A DNA stretch of 64,000 bases from Roseiarcus sp050010035 (GTDB lineage Bacteria; Pseudomonadota; Alphaproteobacteria; Rhizobiales; Beijerinckiaceae), in the NCBI GenBank assembly GCA_050010035.1, contig JBEKLU010000006.1:1-64000 (forward strand). Direction: 5' to 3'. Numbering within the stretch: position 1 is the first letter of the stretch; each line of letters begins with the position of its first letter. The notes beneath the pieces were generated by a model. It was given only the letters and a program-made list of their open reading frames with translations, was not told where the DNA came from and ran no database searches. This document shows positions 45,881-54,793 of the stretch, in pieces. The position numbers were made by a program, and so were the translations under genes.

Positions 45881-47743
45881 CTAACCCACCGCGCCGGTTG
45901 CTTTGGCCAATCGGACCTTCGCGGTGTCGCGTCCTTCGTGCTGCTCGGCGGCGATGCCGGCGGCCCAATCGGTCTGAACGCCTTGCGGGGCCGTCGGCAC
46001 CGGCGGAAAGTCCCACCAGCCGACGACATTCGACGCCGCGATAGTCGGGTCGCGGGTGATGGGCACCTCGACGAGCGCCGGTGCGTTGGAGTCGAGGGCG
46101 GCCTTGATCGTCGAGCCGATTTCATCGGCCCGTTGGACGCGCGCCGCGTGCTCGAACCCAAACGACTTCGCCAGCGCGACGAAGTCGACGGAAAACGGCT
46201 CGCCGGTGCGCCGGCTCTTGAACTCGGAGATGATGTTCCGGCCCATCAGTGCGTCCTGGCCGTCACGGATGGAGATGTAGCCGGAGTTGTTGAGGACGAG
46301 GAAGACGACGGGGATGTCGTAGGCGACGCAGGTGGCCAACTCCTGCACGCACATCATGAAGTCGCCGTCGCCGATGATGCAGACGACCGGCGTGTCGCGC
46401 TTGGCGAGCTTCGCGCCGATCGCCGCCGGCAAGGCGAAACCCATCGGAGAATAGCTCCCCGGGGTGATATGGGTCCTGGGCTCGTAAATCGGAAAATCCT
46501 GCTTGGCCGAACTCTGGGGATGACCGGAGCCGACCGTGACGATGCCGTGACGCGGCAGCACGCGGCGGAGCTCGCGCAACGTGCGCAGCATCGTCGTCGG
46601 GATCTTGTCGTACGAGCGGCGCGGCTCTTGAATGACGTCCCATTCGGCCCACAGCCGCCGCAGCCGATCGTGATAGGTCTCGCGCCGCTTGCGGGCCGCC
46701 GCCGCCTGGGCGTCGGAAACGCCGGCGTTGATGTCCTCGAGAACGAGGCGGACGTCGCCGACGACGCCGACTTCGGCCGGATAGTTCTTGCCGATCTCGC
46801 GCGCGTCGATGTCGATCTGGATCAGCTTGGATTCGGGGATCGAAAAGCTCACGCCCTTGCGCCAGGACGACGCGGACCAATCGGTGAAACGGCAACCGAG
46901 CGACATCACCACGTCGGCCTCGGCGGCCAGGGTGTTGCCGGTGAGGGACCCGGGCCAACCCACGGTTCCGGCGTTCATCGGGTGGTCTTCCGGCAGGGCG
47001 CCCTTGCCGTTCCAGGTGAACACGACCGGGATTCCCAAACGCTCGACCAAGCGGCGAAGTTCGGGGCTGGCGTTGCTCGAAATCGCCCCGCCGCCCGCCA
47101 CGATGCATGGGCGCTCGGCGCCGAGAAGCAGCTTGATCGCGGCCTCGATCGCCAGCGAGTCGGCGCGCGGCTTACCGATCGGCACGCGTTTGGAGAGTTC
47201 GGCGACGTCGATATCGGTGGTGGCGACCTGGATATCGAGAGGGATCTCGACGTGGACCGGCCCGGGACGGCCGGTCGTCATGGCGTTCCAGGCGCGGTGC
47301 ATGACGAAGGGCACTTGGTCGGCGCGAATGACGTCGAAGTTCCGCTTGGTGACCGGACGCGTCACGTTGACGAAGTCGGGCGTGTTTTCGCGATCCATTT
47401 CCTGCATGACGCCGTGGCCACGCATGTGCGTCGCAGCGCTTCCCGTTATGAGCAGCAGCGCGGTCGAATCGCAGTGCGCGTTCGCCAGACCCATGATCGC
47501 GTTCGCCGCGCCCGGGCCGATCGACGTGACGGTGGCGATCGGCTGACCGGTCACGCGATAATGCGCGTCGGCGATGTGAACCGCGCCCTGCTCGTGCATC
47601 GTCGGCACGATCGGCACATCCGAAATCGGGTCGTTGAAAGCGTCCAGGAGATTCCAGTTCCCGTGACCCGGCAGCCCGGTGATGTACGGAACGCCGTAAG
47701 CCTTCAGCGCCTTGCCAATGATCTGTCCGACCGTGAGCCGCAC
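45881..47743 (-). CDS. Thiamine-diphosphate-dependent enzyme, acetolactate-synthase-like
   Basis: A 620-residue TPP enzyme. The N-domain has catalytic Glu51 (TMHEQGAVHIADA). The central FAD-like domain and the C-terminal TPP motif GDGDFMMCVQELATC...LNNSGY are complete. It could be a lyase, carboligase or hydrolase of the acetolactate-synthase/IolD superfamily. The operon (sugar-type importer, HisD-family alcohol dehydrogenase) suggests catabolism of a polyol- or sulfonate-like compound. GTG 47743 has a GGAGGAAGC ribosome site. Confidence 0.8.
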   Translation of the reverse strand: MRLTVGQIIGKALKAYGVPYITGLPGHGNWNLLDAFNDPISDVPIVPTMHEQGAVHIADAHYRVTGQPIATVTSIGPGAANAIMGLANAHCDSTALLLITGSAATHMRGHGVMQEMDRENTPDFVNVTRPVTKRNFDVIRADQVPFVMHRAWNAMTTGRPGPVHVEIPLDIQVATTDIDVAELSKRVPIGKPRADSLAIEAAIKLLLGAERPCIVAGGGAISSNASPELRRLVERLGIPVVFTWNGKGALPEDHPMNAGTVGWPGSLTGNTLAAEADVVMSLGCRFTDWSASSWRKGVSFSIPESKLIQIDIDAREIGKNYPAEVGVVGDVRLVLEDINAGVSDAQAAAARKRRETYHDRLRRLWAEWDVIQEPRRSYDKIPTTMLRTLRELRRVLPRHGIVTVGSGHPQSSAKQDFPIYEPRTHITPGSYSPMGFALPAAIGAKLAKRDTPVVCIIGDGDFMMCVQELATCVAYDIPVVFLVLNNSGYISIRDGQDALMGRNIISEFKSRRTGEPFSVDFVALAKSFGFEHAARVQRADEIGSTIKAALDSNAPALVEVPITRDPTIAASNVVGWWDFPPVPTAPQGVQTDWAAGIAAEQHEGRDTAKVRLAKATGAVG

Positions 47744-47769
47744 CGCTTCCTCCCTCGATTTCCATCGTT

Positions 47770-47836
47770 TGTTGCGGCAACATTCCGGCAATTTCACAGC
47801 ATGTCAAGCAAAATATTGCGCAACGTTGCCGCAACA
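47770..47836. promoter_or_regulatory. Three LacI-type dyads in the divergent region
   Basis: TGTTGCGGCAACA (47770-47782), TTGCGCAA (47816-47823) and GTTGCCGCAAC (47825-47835) are palindromes built on the same GTTGC/GCAAC half-site. They lie just upstream of the TPP-enzyme gene and about 190-260 bp upstream of the divergent LacI gene. Multiple spaced dyads suggest repression with looping or cooperative binding, plus autoregulation. Confidence 0.7.
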
Positions 47837-48026
47837 ATCCGGTCAGTTTGTGGCAATTCGGAATTGTGACGGCCATTTCGATTGAAATTGCGCATGTTTT
47901 CGTGGCGGGTCAGCGTGATCGCATCGATATGCCGCTGGAATCTTCCGCGCTTTTGGTGCAATCTTGCTGTGGAAAATTGCGCGGGTCGCGCCGCGGGTGC
48001 GGCGCTCGGCTTTGAAAGGAACGGTC

Positions 48027-49058
48027 GTGTCGAAAGTTCGAAGGGCGACTCTTCGCGACGTGGCGAAGGAGGCCGGCGTCGCCGAATCGACGGCGTCGCG
48101 GGCGCTGGCCGGCGGCGCCGCGGTCTCAGAGGATACCCGCGCGCGCATTTTCGACGTCGCCGAACGGCTCGGCTACAGCATGCCGCGCAGAGCGAAGCCG
48201 ACATTTCCGGAACGCAAGGGATTGGTCGGACTCGTCGTCGCCGCGCTGCATAATTCGTTTTATTCTCATCTGATCGACCGCATTCACGATGAACTGGACG
48301 CGCTCGGCTACGACATGGTTCTGATCATCGACGATCTGTCGAGCGCGGCCGCGAGCCGCAAAATAAAAGGCCTCATTGAAACCGCCATCGACGGCGTCAT
48401 CTTCACCACTTCGGCGGTCGACTCCCCTGCGGTCGAGATCCTGATAGAGCGGGGAATTCCGACGGTCTTGGCCATCCGGTCGAACAAGCGCGGCAACGTG
48501 ACCGTCGTCGAGAGCGACAACCTGATGGCGGGCAAGGAAGCGATGCGTCATCTGGCGGAGTTGGGCCACACGCGGATAGGCTTTCTTCTCGGGCCGAAGG
48601 AAACCTCGACCAGCCTCGACCGCTTCGCCGGCGCGCAAGAAGCGGCCCGTGGCCTCGGAATTGAAATCGACGAGGATCTCGTGCTGTGGAGCGAATTCTC
48701 GCATGAAGCCGGCTATTCCGGACTCGTTCAAATGATGGGTGCGCGCGATCGTCCGACTGCGCTGATTTGCGGCAACGACGTCGTCGCCATCGGCGCGATG
48801 GATGCGGCCATCAAGATCGGCCTTGTCGTGCCGCGGGACCTTTCCATAATCGGCGTCGACGACATCCCGATGGCGAGTTGGTCGATGATCTCGCTCACGA
48901 CCGTGCGTCAGTCGATTTCCGAAATCGGCACGCTCGCCGCTCGCCGCGTCGCCAAGCAAATCGAGATTGGCGGGAATCATGAAATCGCGCATGATATCTT
49001 GCCTACCAGTCTCGTTCGCAGATCGACCACGGATCGCCCGAACAAGCTCGCGGATTAG
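48027..49058 (+). CDS. LacI-family transcription regulator
   Basis: A 343-residue regulator. The N-terminal LacI helix-turn-helix (ATLRDVAKEAGVAESTASRA) and hinge are followed by a periplasmic-binding-like effector domain (LVGLVVAALHNSFYSHLIDR, ALICGNDVVAIGAMDA, DLSIIGVDDIPMASW, LTTVRQS). GTG 48027 has a GAAAGGA site. It is divergent from the TPP/ABC operon and is its likely repressor, with a sugar-like inducer. Confidence 0.9.
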   Translation: MSKVRRATLRDVAKEAGVAESTASRALAGGAAVSEDTRARIFDVAERLGYSMPRRAKPTFPERKGLVGLVVAALHNSFYSHLIDRIHDELDALGYDMVLIIDDLSSAAASRKIKGLIETAIDGVIFTTSAVDSPAVEILIERGIPTVLAIRSNKRGNVTVVESDNLMAGKEAMRHLAELGHTRIGFLLGPKETSTSLDRFAGAQEAARGLGIEIDEDLVLWSEFSHEAGYSGLVQMMGARDRPTALICGNDVVAIGAMDAAIKIGLVVPRDLSIIGVDDIPMASWSMISLTTVRQSISEIGTLAARRVAKQIEIGGNHEIAHDILPTSLVRRSTTDRPNKLAD

Positions 49059-49590
49059 CCGCCGGGAGGGCATTGTCACGGCGCCGAATCGGGAACACGA
49101 AGCGACTGTGTCGCGCGCAATTTCAGGCGGCCCCGACCGCCTCGCGCTACGTCCTCCCTCCGGCGCGACGACGACGGCGGCGAGCGCCGGCGCCATCGCG
49201 AACGGCCGAGCCTAGGCGAAACGCGGCGCATCGAGCCGACCGGGGCGAGCGAAGGCGGGCGGCGCCGCGCTCGTCACATGCCCCCGTCTTCGAGACCGAT
49301 GGCGATGACGCCGCGGGCCGGCTCCGCCGAGCGAGGCGCCGGACGTTCGCCATATCGCGCCCACTCGGCTCGCCTACCTCGCCGATACGATGCCAAAACG
49401 CCGCGTGAGAATACGTTCGCGTCGAGATTGCATACGATCTCGCCTTGATATAGGGTAACTTACCGGCAGGGCATGCAACTGCGCCTCCGATTTGGGACGA
49501 ACCCGGGCGGCCCGCAGGCCGCGGAGGGTTTGACTCCTAATGGCGCGGTTGCCTCGAACGGCGTCTGCCGCGAAAAAAGGGAGGTCGTCC
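49059..49590. other. Intergenic stretch with a possible GntR-like dyad
   Basis: No gene supported. ATTGCATACGAT (49427-49438) resembles the GCATACAAT element of the modules at 53721 and 61721 and could be a regulator site for the next gene. A TTGATATAGGGTAA patch at about 49445 may be part of a promoter. Confidence 0.35.
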
Positions 49591-50814
49591 ATGCACAGGG
49601 CGTCAGGCTGTTCACTACTCGCCTTCTTGGTCTGCGGTTGCTTCTTCGCCGCCCCGGCGCTCGCGCAATCGTCGGACGACGTCATCCGGATCGGCGTGCT
49701 CAACGACCAATCCGGCCCCAACGCCGACGTCTCTGGCTTCGGCTCGGTGGAAAGCGCGCGGATGGCGGTCGAAGATTTCGGCGGAAGCGTTCTCGGCAAG
49801 CGCGTCGAGGTGATCTTCGCCGACCACCAGAACAAGCCGGACATCGGAACCGCCATCGTCCGCAAGTGGATCGACATCGATCATGTCGACGCCGTGGTCG
49901 ACGGCAACAATTCCGGCGTAGCGCTCGCCGTGCAGGGCATCGTCCGAGAGAAGAACAAGATCTTTCTCATGGGCGGCGTGGCGAGCACGCGCCTGACCAA
50001 CGAGGATTGCTCGCCCAACGGCCTGAGCTGGGTGTTCGACACTTACGCTCTGGCGCGCTCGACCGCCAAGGCGATCATGGCCGAGGAGGGGAAATCCTGG
50101 TTCTTCGTCACCGCCGACTACGCCTTCGGCTATTCGATGGAGAAGGACGCCTCCGACGCGGTGCGCGCGGGCGGCGGCACGGTGCTGGGCGATGTGCGCG
50201 TTCCCCTGAACACGACGGACTTCGCGTCCTATCTGTTGCAGGCGCAAGCGTCGAAGGCGCAGGTGGTGGCGCTCGCCAACACCGGCTCGGACATGGTCAA
50301 TTCGATCAAGCAGGCGCAGGAATTCGGGCTTACCGGGTCGGGACAGCGGCTGGCGGGGCTGCTGACGTTCATCGACTCGATCCACAGTCTCGGCCTCCAG
50401 GCTACCCAGGGGCTTTATCTGACCACCGCCTTCTATTGGGACTACGACGACCAGACGCGGGAGTTTTCCAAGCGCTTCGCCGCCCGCTACAAGGGCCGCA
50501 TGCCGTCGATGGTGCAGGCCGGCGTCTATTCGGCCGTCGCCCATTATCTCAAGGGCGTCAAGTCCGCCGGGACCGTCGATGGCACGGCCGTCGTTGCGGC
50601 GATGAAGACGATTCCGCTCGACGACTTCTTCGCCCGCCACGCCTACATCCGGGACGACGGGCGCGTCATCCACGACATGTATCTGGTCCAGGTCAAGAAG
50701 CCGGCCGAATCCAAGGCGCCTTGGGACTATTACAAGGTCCTGCGCGTCATTCCGGGAGAGGAAGCGTTCAACTCGCTCGCCGAGAGCCATTGCCCGCTGG
50801 TGAAGAAGCCATAG
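49591..50814 (+). CDS. Periplasmic substrate-binding protein, branched-chain amino acid type
   Basis: A 407-residue Peripla_BP_6 protein. The signal peptide has LLAFLVCGCFFAAPALA, cleaved before QSSDD. The mature N-terminus VIRIGVLNDQSGPNADVSGF, AVEDFGGSVLGKRVEVIFAD and the C-terminal VIPGEEAFNSLAESHCPL closely follow the protein at 18182. ATG 49591 has an AAGGGAGG ribosome site. It has no permease neighbour in the window; it may share livHMGF. It faces the right CoA-ester cluster. Confidence 0.85.
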   Translation: MHRASGCSLLAFLVCGCFFAAPALAQSSDDVIRIGVLNDQSGPNADVSGFGSVESARMAVEDFGGSVLGKRVEVIFADHQNKPDIGTAIVRKWIDIDHVDAVVDGNNSGVALAVQGIVREKNKIFLMGGVASTRLTNEDCSPNGLSWVFDTYALARSTAKAIMAEEGKSWFFVTADYAFGYSMEKDASDAVRAGGGTVLGDVRVPLNTTDFASYLLQAQASKAQVVALANTGSDMVNSIKQAQEFGLTGSGQRLAGLLTFIDSIHSLGLQATQGLYLTTAFYWDYDDQTREFSKRFAARYKGRMPSMVQAGVYSAVAHYLKGVKSAGTVDGTAVVAAMKTIPLDDFFARHAYIRDDGRVIHDMYLVQVKKPAESKAPWDYYKVLRVIPGEEAFNSLAESHCPLVKKP

Positions 50815-50855
50815 GCGCGCGCCGTCCTGACGTCCGCCCCGCCCCGCGCCTAGTC

Positions 50856-51272
50856 TCAGCCGACGGGACGGAACTTCAGGATCGCCATCTCGGGCGTCGC
50901 CGGCTCGAAGACGGCTTGCAGCGGCAAGTCGCACCGCAAGCGCTCGGGCGGCGCGTCGACGATCGTGCTCATCAGCATCGGCCCCTCCTCCAGCTCGACG
51001 AACGCCACGACGTAGGGTGGGGGGAATTCGGGGAGATAGCGGCGGTGCATGACGATCCATGACCACAGGCGCCCCCGTCCCGAGGCCTCGCGGAGGGCGA
51101 CGCGGTCGCAGCCGAGACAGCGGGGGCAGCGCGGCGACGGCGGGAACCAGACATGGTCGCAGCGCCGGCAGTGCGGCAGCACGAGCCGTCCTTGCGTCGA
51201 CGCCCGCCAGAATTCCCGGTTCGCCGGCGTGACGGCGGGCAGAGGCTTGCGATAAGACGAAGCGTTCTCCAT
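50856..51272 (-). CDS. DUF35 zinc-ribbon/OB-fold acyl-CoA-binding protein
   Basis: A 138-residue protein. The zinc ribbon CRRCDHVWFPPSPRCPRC (about 35-53) is followed by an OB fold (GRGRLWSWIVMHRRYLP, FVELEEGPMLMSTIV). It is the partner of the thiolase-fold protein 13 nt upstream on the same strand, the same arrangement as at 7799. It is stand-alone with no fused MaoC domain. Confidence 0.85.
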   Translation of the reverse strand: MENASSYRKPLPAVTPANREFWRASTQGRLVLPHCRRCDHVWFPPSPRCPRCLGCDRVALREASGRGRLWSWIVMHRRYLPEFPPPYVVAFVELEEGPMLMSTIVDAPPERLRCDLPLQAVFEPATPEMAILKFRPVG

Positions 51273-51285
51273 GGCGGCGCCTCCC

Positions 51286-52425
51286 TCAGCGGCGCAGAAT
51301 GAGCGACGACACGATGGGCGAGGCGCAAATGTATTGCGCCAGTTCGCAATTCTTCACTTGGCGAGGCCCCGCCTGCCCGCGAATCTGGCGAACCGCCTCC
51401 GCCAGCAGCGCGAAGCCCTGCATGTAGCTTTCCGCCGTGTGGCCGCCGCTGGTGTTGATCGGCAACTCCCCTTCCCGTTCGATCCGCCCGCCCTGCACCC
51501 AGCGGGCCGCCTCGCCCCTGCCGCAGAATCCGAAGCCTTCGAGGGAAAAAAGGACGGTCGGCGTGAAATTGTCGTAAATCTGCGCGCAGTCGATGTCGCG
51601 CGGCGCGACGCCCGCCTGCTGGCACACCTGCGCCGCGACCGCGGCGCAGGCGGAATGGAAGTAGTCCTTCGCGGTGTAATGCGCCGTCAGGCTGCCGACG
51701 CAGGCGCTGGCGACCACATGGGCCGGCGGTTGGCGAAGCCGCCGCGCCAGATCGGCGCCGGCGACGATCAGGCAGACGCCTCCGTCATTGATGAGGCAAT
51801 AGTCGAACAGCCGCAACGGTTCGGCGACGTACGGAGCCGCATAGTACTCGTCGCGCGAGATTTCCTTGCGCAAGACCGCGCGCTCGTTGAGCGCGCCGTT
51901 GCGCCGATTGTTGATCGCCACCGCCGCCAGGCCGTCCGTCGGCGCGTCGAACTCGGCGAGGTAGCGGCGGGCCATCATCGCGACATAGGCGCCCGGCGAG
52001 GTCATGCCGTACATCGCGTCGTACGCGGCGGGCGAGGTCGGATCGAAGGCTCCGCCGTATTTCTCGCCGGCGGAGCGGCCATTGTTGCCATAGACGATGG
52101 CGACGGCCCGCGCCCGTCCGAGCGCGACGGCGTCCGCCGCCTGCTGCAGCGCCACCCCCGCCATCCGTCCGGTTCCCTCGAGGCTGTAGGCGAGCCGCAA
52201 ATGGGGCAGGCCGATGTCGGTGGCGATCCTTTGATAGGAGGGAAGGCGGACGCAAATGACGCCGTCGATCTCCTCCTTGTCGATGCCGCAATCCGCCAGC
52301 GCGAGGGCGAACGCGTCGAGGGCGAGATCGTAGGCCGAACGCGGGGATTCGATCCGAGCGTAGAGCGCGGCGAAGTCGGTCGCGCCGATGCCGACGACGG
52401 CGGCTTTCCCACCCTGGTCACGCAC
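51286..52425 (-). CDS. Thiolase-fold protein, Ltp2-like aldolase candidate
   Basis: A 379-residue SCP-x/thiolase-fold protein. Tyr284 (QIYDNFTP) and Tyr334 (GGHTAESYMQG) lie 50 residues apart, as in Ltp2-type aldolases. The position of the thiolase nucleophilic Cys (EGTGRMAGVAL) has no Cys, which rules out a normal thiolase mechanism. A DUF35 gene follows. GTG 52425 (GGAGGAG upstream) is chosen; ATG 52458 is possible. It is probably a beta-hydroxyacyl-CoA retro-aldolase, by inference from motifs and operon. Confidence 0.75.
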   Translation of the reverse strand: MRDQGGKAAVVGIGATDFAALYARIESPRSAYDLALDAFALALADCGIDKEEIDGVICVRLPSYQRIATDIGLPHLRLAYSLEGTGRMAGVALQQAADAVALGRARAVAIVYGNNGRSAGEKYGGAFDPTSPAAYDAMYGMTSPGAYVAMMARRYLAEFDAPTDGLAAVAINNRRNGALNERAVLRKEISRDEYYAAPYVAEPLRLFDYCLINDGGVCLIVAGADLARRLRQPPAHVVASACVGSLTAHYTAKDYFHSACAAVAAQVCQQAGVAPRDIDCAQIYDNFTPTVLFSLEGFGFCGRGEAARWVQGGRIEREGELPINTSGGHTAESYMQGFALLAEAVRQIRGQAGPRQVKNCELAQYICASPIVSSLILRR

Positions 52426-52506
52426 GAGCGCGCTCCTCCGCTGGCGGCGACAATTCAAGACCCCTCTCTCGCCGCGGCGATCCGGCGCGACCGCAACGAT
52501 CGAACA

Positions 52507-53649
52507 TCAAGACCGTTCGCGGCGCAGCGAACGGAACACCAGCGATCGCTGCAATTCGTTGGCTCCCTCGAAGATCTGAATGGCCTTGGCGTCGCGCATC
52601 ATTCGCTCGACCGGGTGCTCGGCGGTGTAGCCGTGCCCGCCCAGGAGCTGCACCGCATTGGTGGTCGCCCGCATGGCGACGTCGGATGCGTAATACTTGG
52701 CCATCGAGGCGAAGCGGGCGAATGGCTCGCCGTCGTCGGCGCGACGGGCCGCCTCCCGCGTCAACTGACGGGCCGCCTCGATCTCCGTCGCCATTTCCGC
52801 CAGAATGAACTGCACGCCCTGGAAGTCGGCCAGGCGACTGCCGAAGGCGGATCGATCCTTGACGTAATCGAAGGCGTAGTCGAACGCCCCCTGGGCCAGG
52901 CCGACCGCCATGGCGGCTATGCCGACGCGCGAGTAGTCGAGCCCGGCCATCGCCTCGCGGAACAGCCCGCGTTCGCCCAGGCATTGCGACGCCGGCGCCC
53001 ACAGATCGCGAAGCGTGATTTCGCAAAGCGGGGCCGCGCGCAGCCCCAGTTTCTTCTCCTGGCGCGATATGATGAATCCATGCTGCGGCGGACGCACCGC
53101 GAAACAGGAAATGCTTTGGTTGGGCGGCAGGTCGACGATCCGCGCGAACACCAGCACCACATCCGCCATGCTCGCCCAACTGGAGAAGCATTTGACGCCG
53201 TTCAAGACGTAGCCGTCCCTCTCCCGCCGCGCGGTCGCGCGTATGTGCGCCGCATCCGAGCCGGCGTCGGGTTCGGTCAACGCATAGGAGGTGACCAACT
53301 GGCCCTGAGCGATCTCGGCGAGCAGGCGGTCAGCGCCGGCGCGATTCGGCGCGCTGCGCAACAGGAAGGCGTTGTTGCCCTGGAGGTGGACTAACGTCGC
53401 CGTGGTGCAGTCGGCCGCGGCGAGACTTTCCACGACGTCGCAGAACAGCCGGACGGAGACGCCGGAACCGCCCAGTTCCTCGGGAATCACCAGCGCCGGC
53501 AGTCCCATCGCGCGGATGTCCCGCCAAAGGTCGCGGTCGTAGCGCGCCTGCGCGTCCATCTCCTTGGCCTTGGCGCGCGCCTGATCGCCGATCTTCGCCA
53601 CCGAGGCCAGAACGATGGCGGCGATGTCGCTGTCGCTTTCGCTGCTCAT
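52507..53649 (-). CDS. Acyl-CoA dehydrogenase
   Basis: A 380-residue FAD enzyme. Motifs are SYALTEPDAGSDAAHIRA, VKCFSSWASMADVV, RSAFGSRLADFQGVQF, VQLLGGHGYTAEHPVERMMR and IFEGANELQR, with the expected base Glu361. It acts before the hydratase/aldolase steps. It is the first gene after the promoter module at 53721, transcribed leftwards with the Ltp2-like and DUF35 genes. Confidence 0.9.
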   Translation of the reverse strand: MSSESDSDIAAIVLASVAKIGDQARAKAKEMDAQARYDRDLWRDIRAMGLPALVIPEELGGSGVSVRLFCDVVESLAAADCTTATLVHLQGNNAFLLRSAPNRAGADRLLAEIAQGQLVTSYALTEPDAGSDAAHIRATARRERDGYVLNGVKCFSSWASMADVVLVFARIVDLPPNQSISCFAVRPPQHGFIISRQEKKLGLRAAPLCEITLRDLWAPASQCLGERGLFREAMAGLDYSRVGIAAMAVGLAQGAFDYAFDYVKDRSAFGSRLADFQGVQFILAEMATEIEAARQLTREAARRADDGEPFARFASMAKYYASDVAMRATTNAVQLLGGHGYTAEHPVERMMRDAKAIQIFEGANELQRSLVFRSLRRERS

Positions 53650-53720
53650 TTCCGCCCTGGCGCTGGGGTGACGGCGGAAGGCGCGGGGGCAGACAGGGAA
53701 CAGCGATCAGAGAATGGCTG

Positions 53721-53799
53721 ATGTGGCATTATATTCACGCATGCTGGCATACAATCCGTTGGGACAATAGCCGAGCCCGCCGACAGGCGCAAGCGCAAT
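53721..53799 (-). promoter_or_regulatory. 79-bp promoter/operator module, copy A
   Basis: This sequence matches 61721-61799 at 63 of 79 positions without gaps. On the minus strand it contains TTGTAT (53754-53749), a 15-nt spacer and a perfect TATAAT (53733-53728), about 80 nt upstream of the acyl-CoA dehydrogenase start. GGATTGTATGCC is fully conserved between copies and has GntR/FCD half-site character. The divergent regulator at 54016 is the likely ligand. Confidence 0.7.
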
Positions 53800-54015
53800 C
53801 CCTCGCCGGAGTCGGCGGTTGGGACCGGCGGCGACGGCGCCGCCGCGTCGCGAGCGAGAATTTGTCGGCACGGCGCGCTTGGCGCCGAGGCGGCGCGAGA
53901 CGATGTACAAGCGCATCCATATTAAATACCAGATGACATCGGCAGCGCCGATACGCTATTCTTGCTTCGGCGCACCCCGGCCTCGCCACCGGGAATATTT
54001 GGGGAGTCCGCCGCA

Positions 54016-54747
54016 GTGGCCGGAAAGATCGCTAGCGCGACCAGAGTCGAAGTTCCCGAAGTCGTCGTCGAACAGGACGCTCGCAAGACGCCGGACATCA
54101 CCGGGCAGATCGAGGACGACATCGTCGCGAGAAGAATATTGCCCGGATCCCGACTCGACGAACGGCTGCTGGCCGAACGGTTCGGCGTGTCGCGCACGCC
54201 CGTGAGGGAGGCGCTCGTCCGCCTGTCGGTGGCCGGTTTGGTGGAAATCCGGCGCAACCAGGGCGCCTTCGTCACCGAGATGACGCCCTCCCGGTTGATC
54301 GGCATTCTCGAAGTGATGGCCGACCTCAAGATGCTTGCGGCCCGTCTAGCCGCCCGGCGCATGACGATCGAGGAACGCGAAGCCCTGAAGGCGCTGCGCG
54401 ACGAGACCGCCGAGTGCGTCGCGGTCGGAGATCTCAGAGGATACTTCAACAAGGCCACCGCGCTGCACGACGCGATTTACGACGGCTCGCACAACGAATT
54501 CCTCATCGAGACCGCGCGCAATATCCGCACCTGCCTGTGCGCCTACCGCCGCCACCTGGAGCGCATGCATCTTCCCGTCAAGACCTCGTATGAGGAGAAC
54601 TCGCACGTCGTGGACGCCATTGTACTCGGCGACAGCGAGGAGGCGGAGAAGTGGATGCGCCGCCATACCGAGCTGCGCCGGGAGGAAATGGACGACCTCA
54701 TCACCCTGATGTCGCAGATGAAGGAGCCGCGGCGCGCCGCTAATTGA
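54016..54747 (+). CDS. GntR-family transcription regulator, FCD subfamily
   Basis: A 243-residue regulator. Winged helix about residues 25-90 (LPGSRLDERLLAERFGVSRT, PVREALVRLSVAGLVEIRR). The all-helical FCD ligand domain follows (about 100-230) with the metal-ligand-type His in ALHDAIYDGSHNEF and in MRRHTELR. GTG 54016 (GGGGAG upstream) is preferred to TTG 53962. It is divergent from the acyl-CoA dehydrogenase operon across the 53721 module and probably controls both module copies. Confidence 0.85.
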   Translation: MAGKIASATRVEVPEVVVEQDARKTPDITGQIEDDIVARRILPGSRLDERLLAERFGVSRTPVREALVRLSVAGLVEIRRNQGAFVTEMTPSRLIGILEVMADLKMLAARLAARRMTIEEREALKALRDETAECVAVGDLRGYFNKATALHDAIYDGSHNEFLIETARNIRTCLCAYRRHLERMHLPVKTSYEENSHVVDAIVLGDSEEAEKWMRRHTELRREEMDDLITLMSQMKEPRRAAN

Positions 54748-54793
54748 CGGCGCCGGGAGAAGCCAATTCCGCGGCGGCCGGCCTTGCCATGAC

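Noticed and set aside
45938..47869. Long plus-strand open frame antisense to the TPP enzyme
   Set aside because: Arg/Asp/Gly-rich shadow; the TPP enzyme has complete motifs.
51271..53394. Long plus-strand open frame antisense to the thiolase-fold and dehydrogenase genes
   Set aside because: Shadow frame with no recognisable domain.
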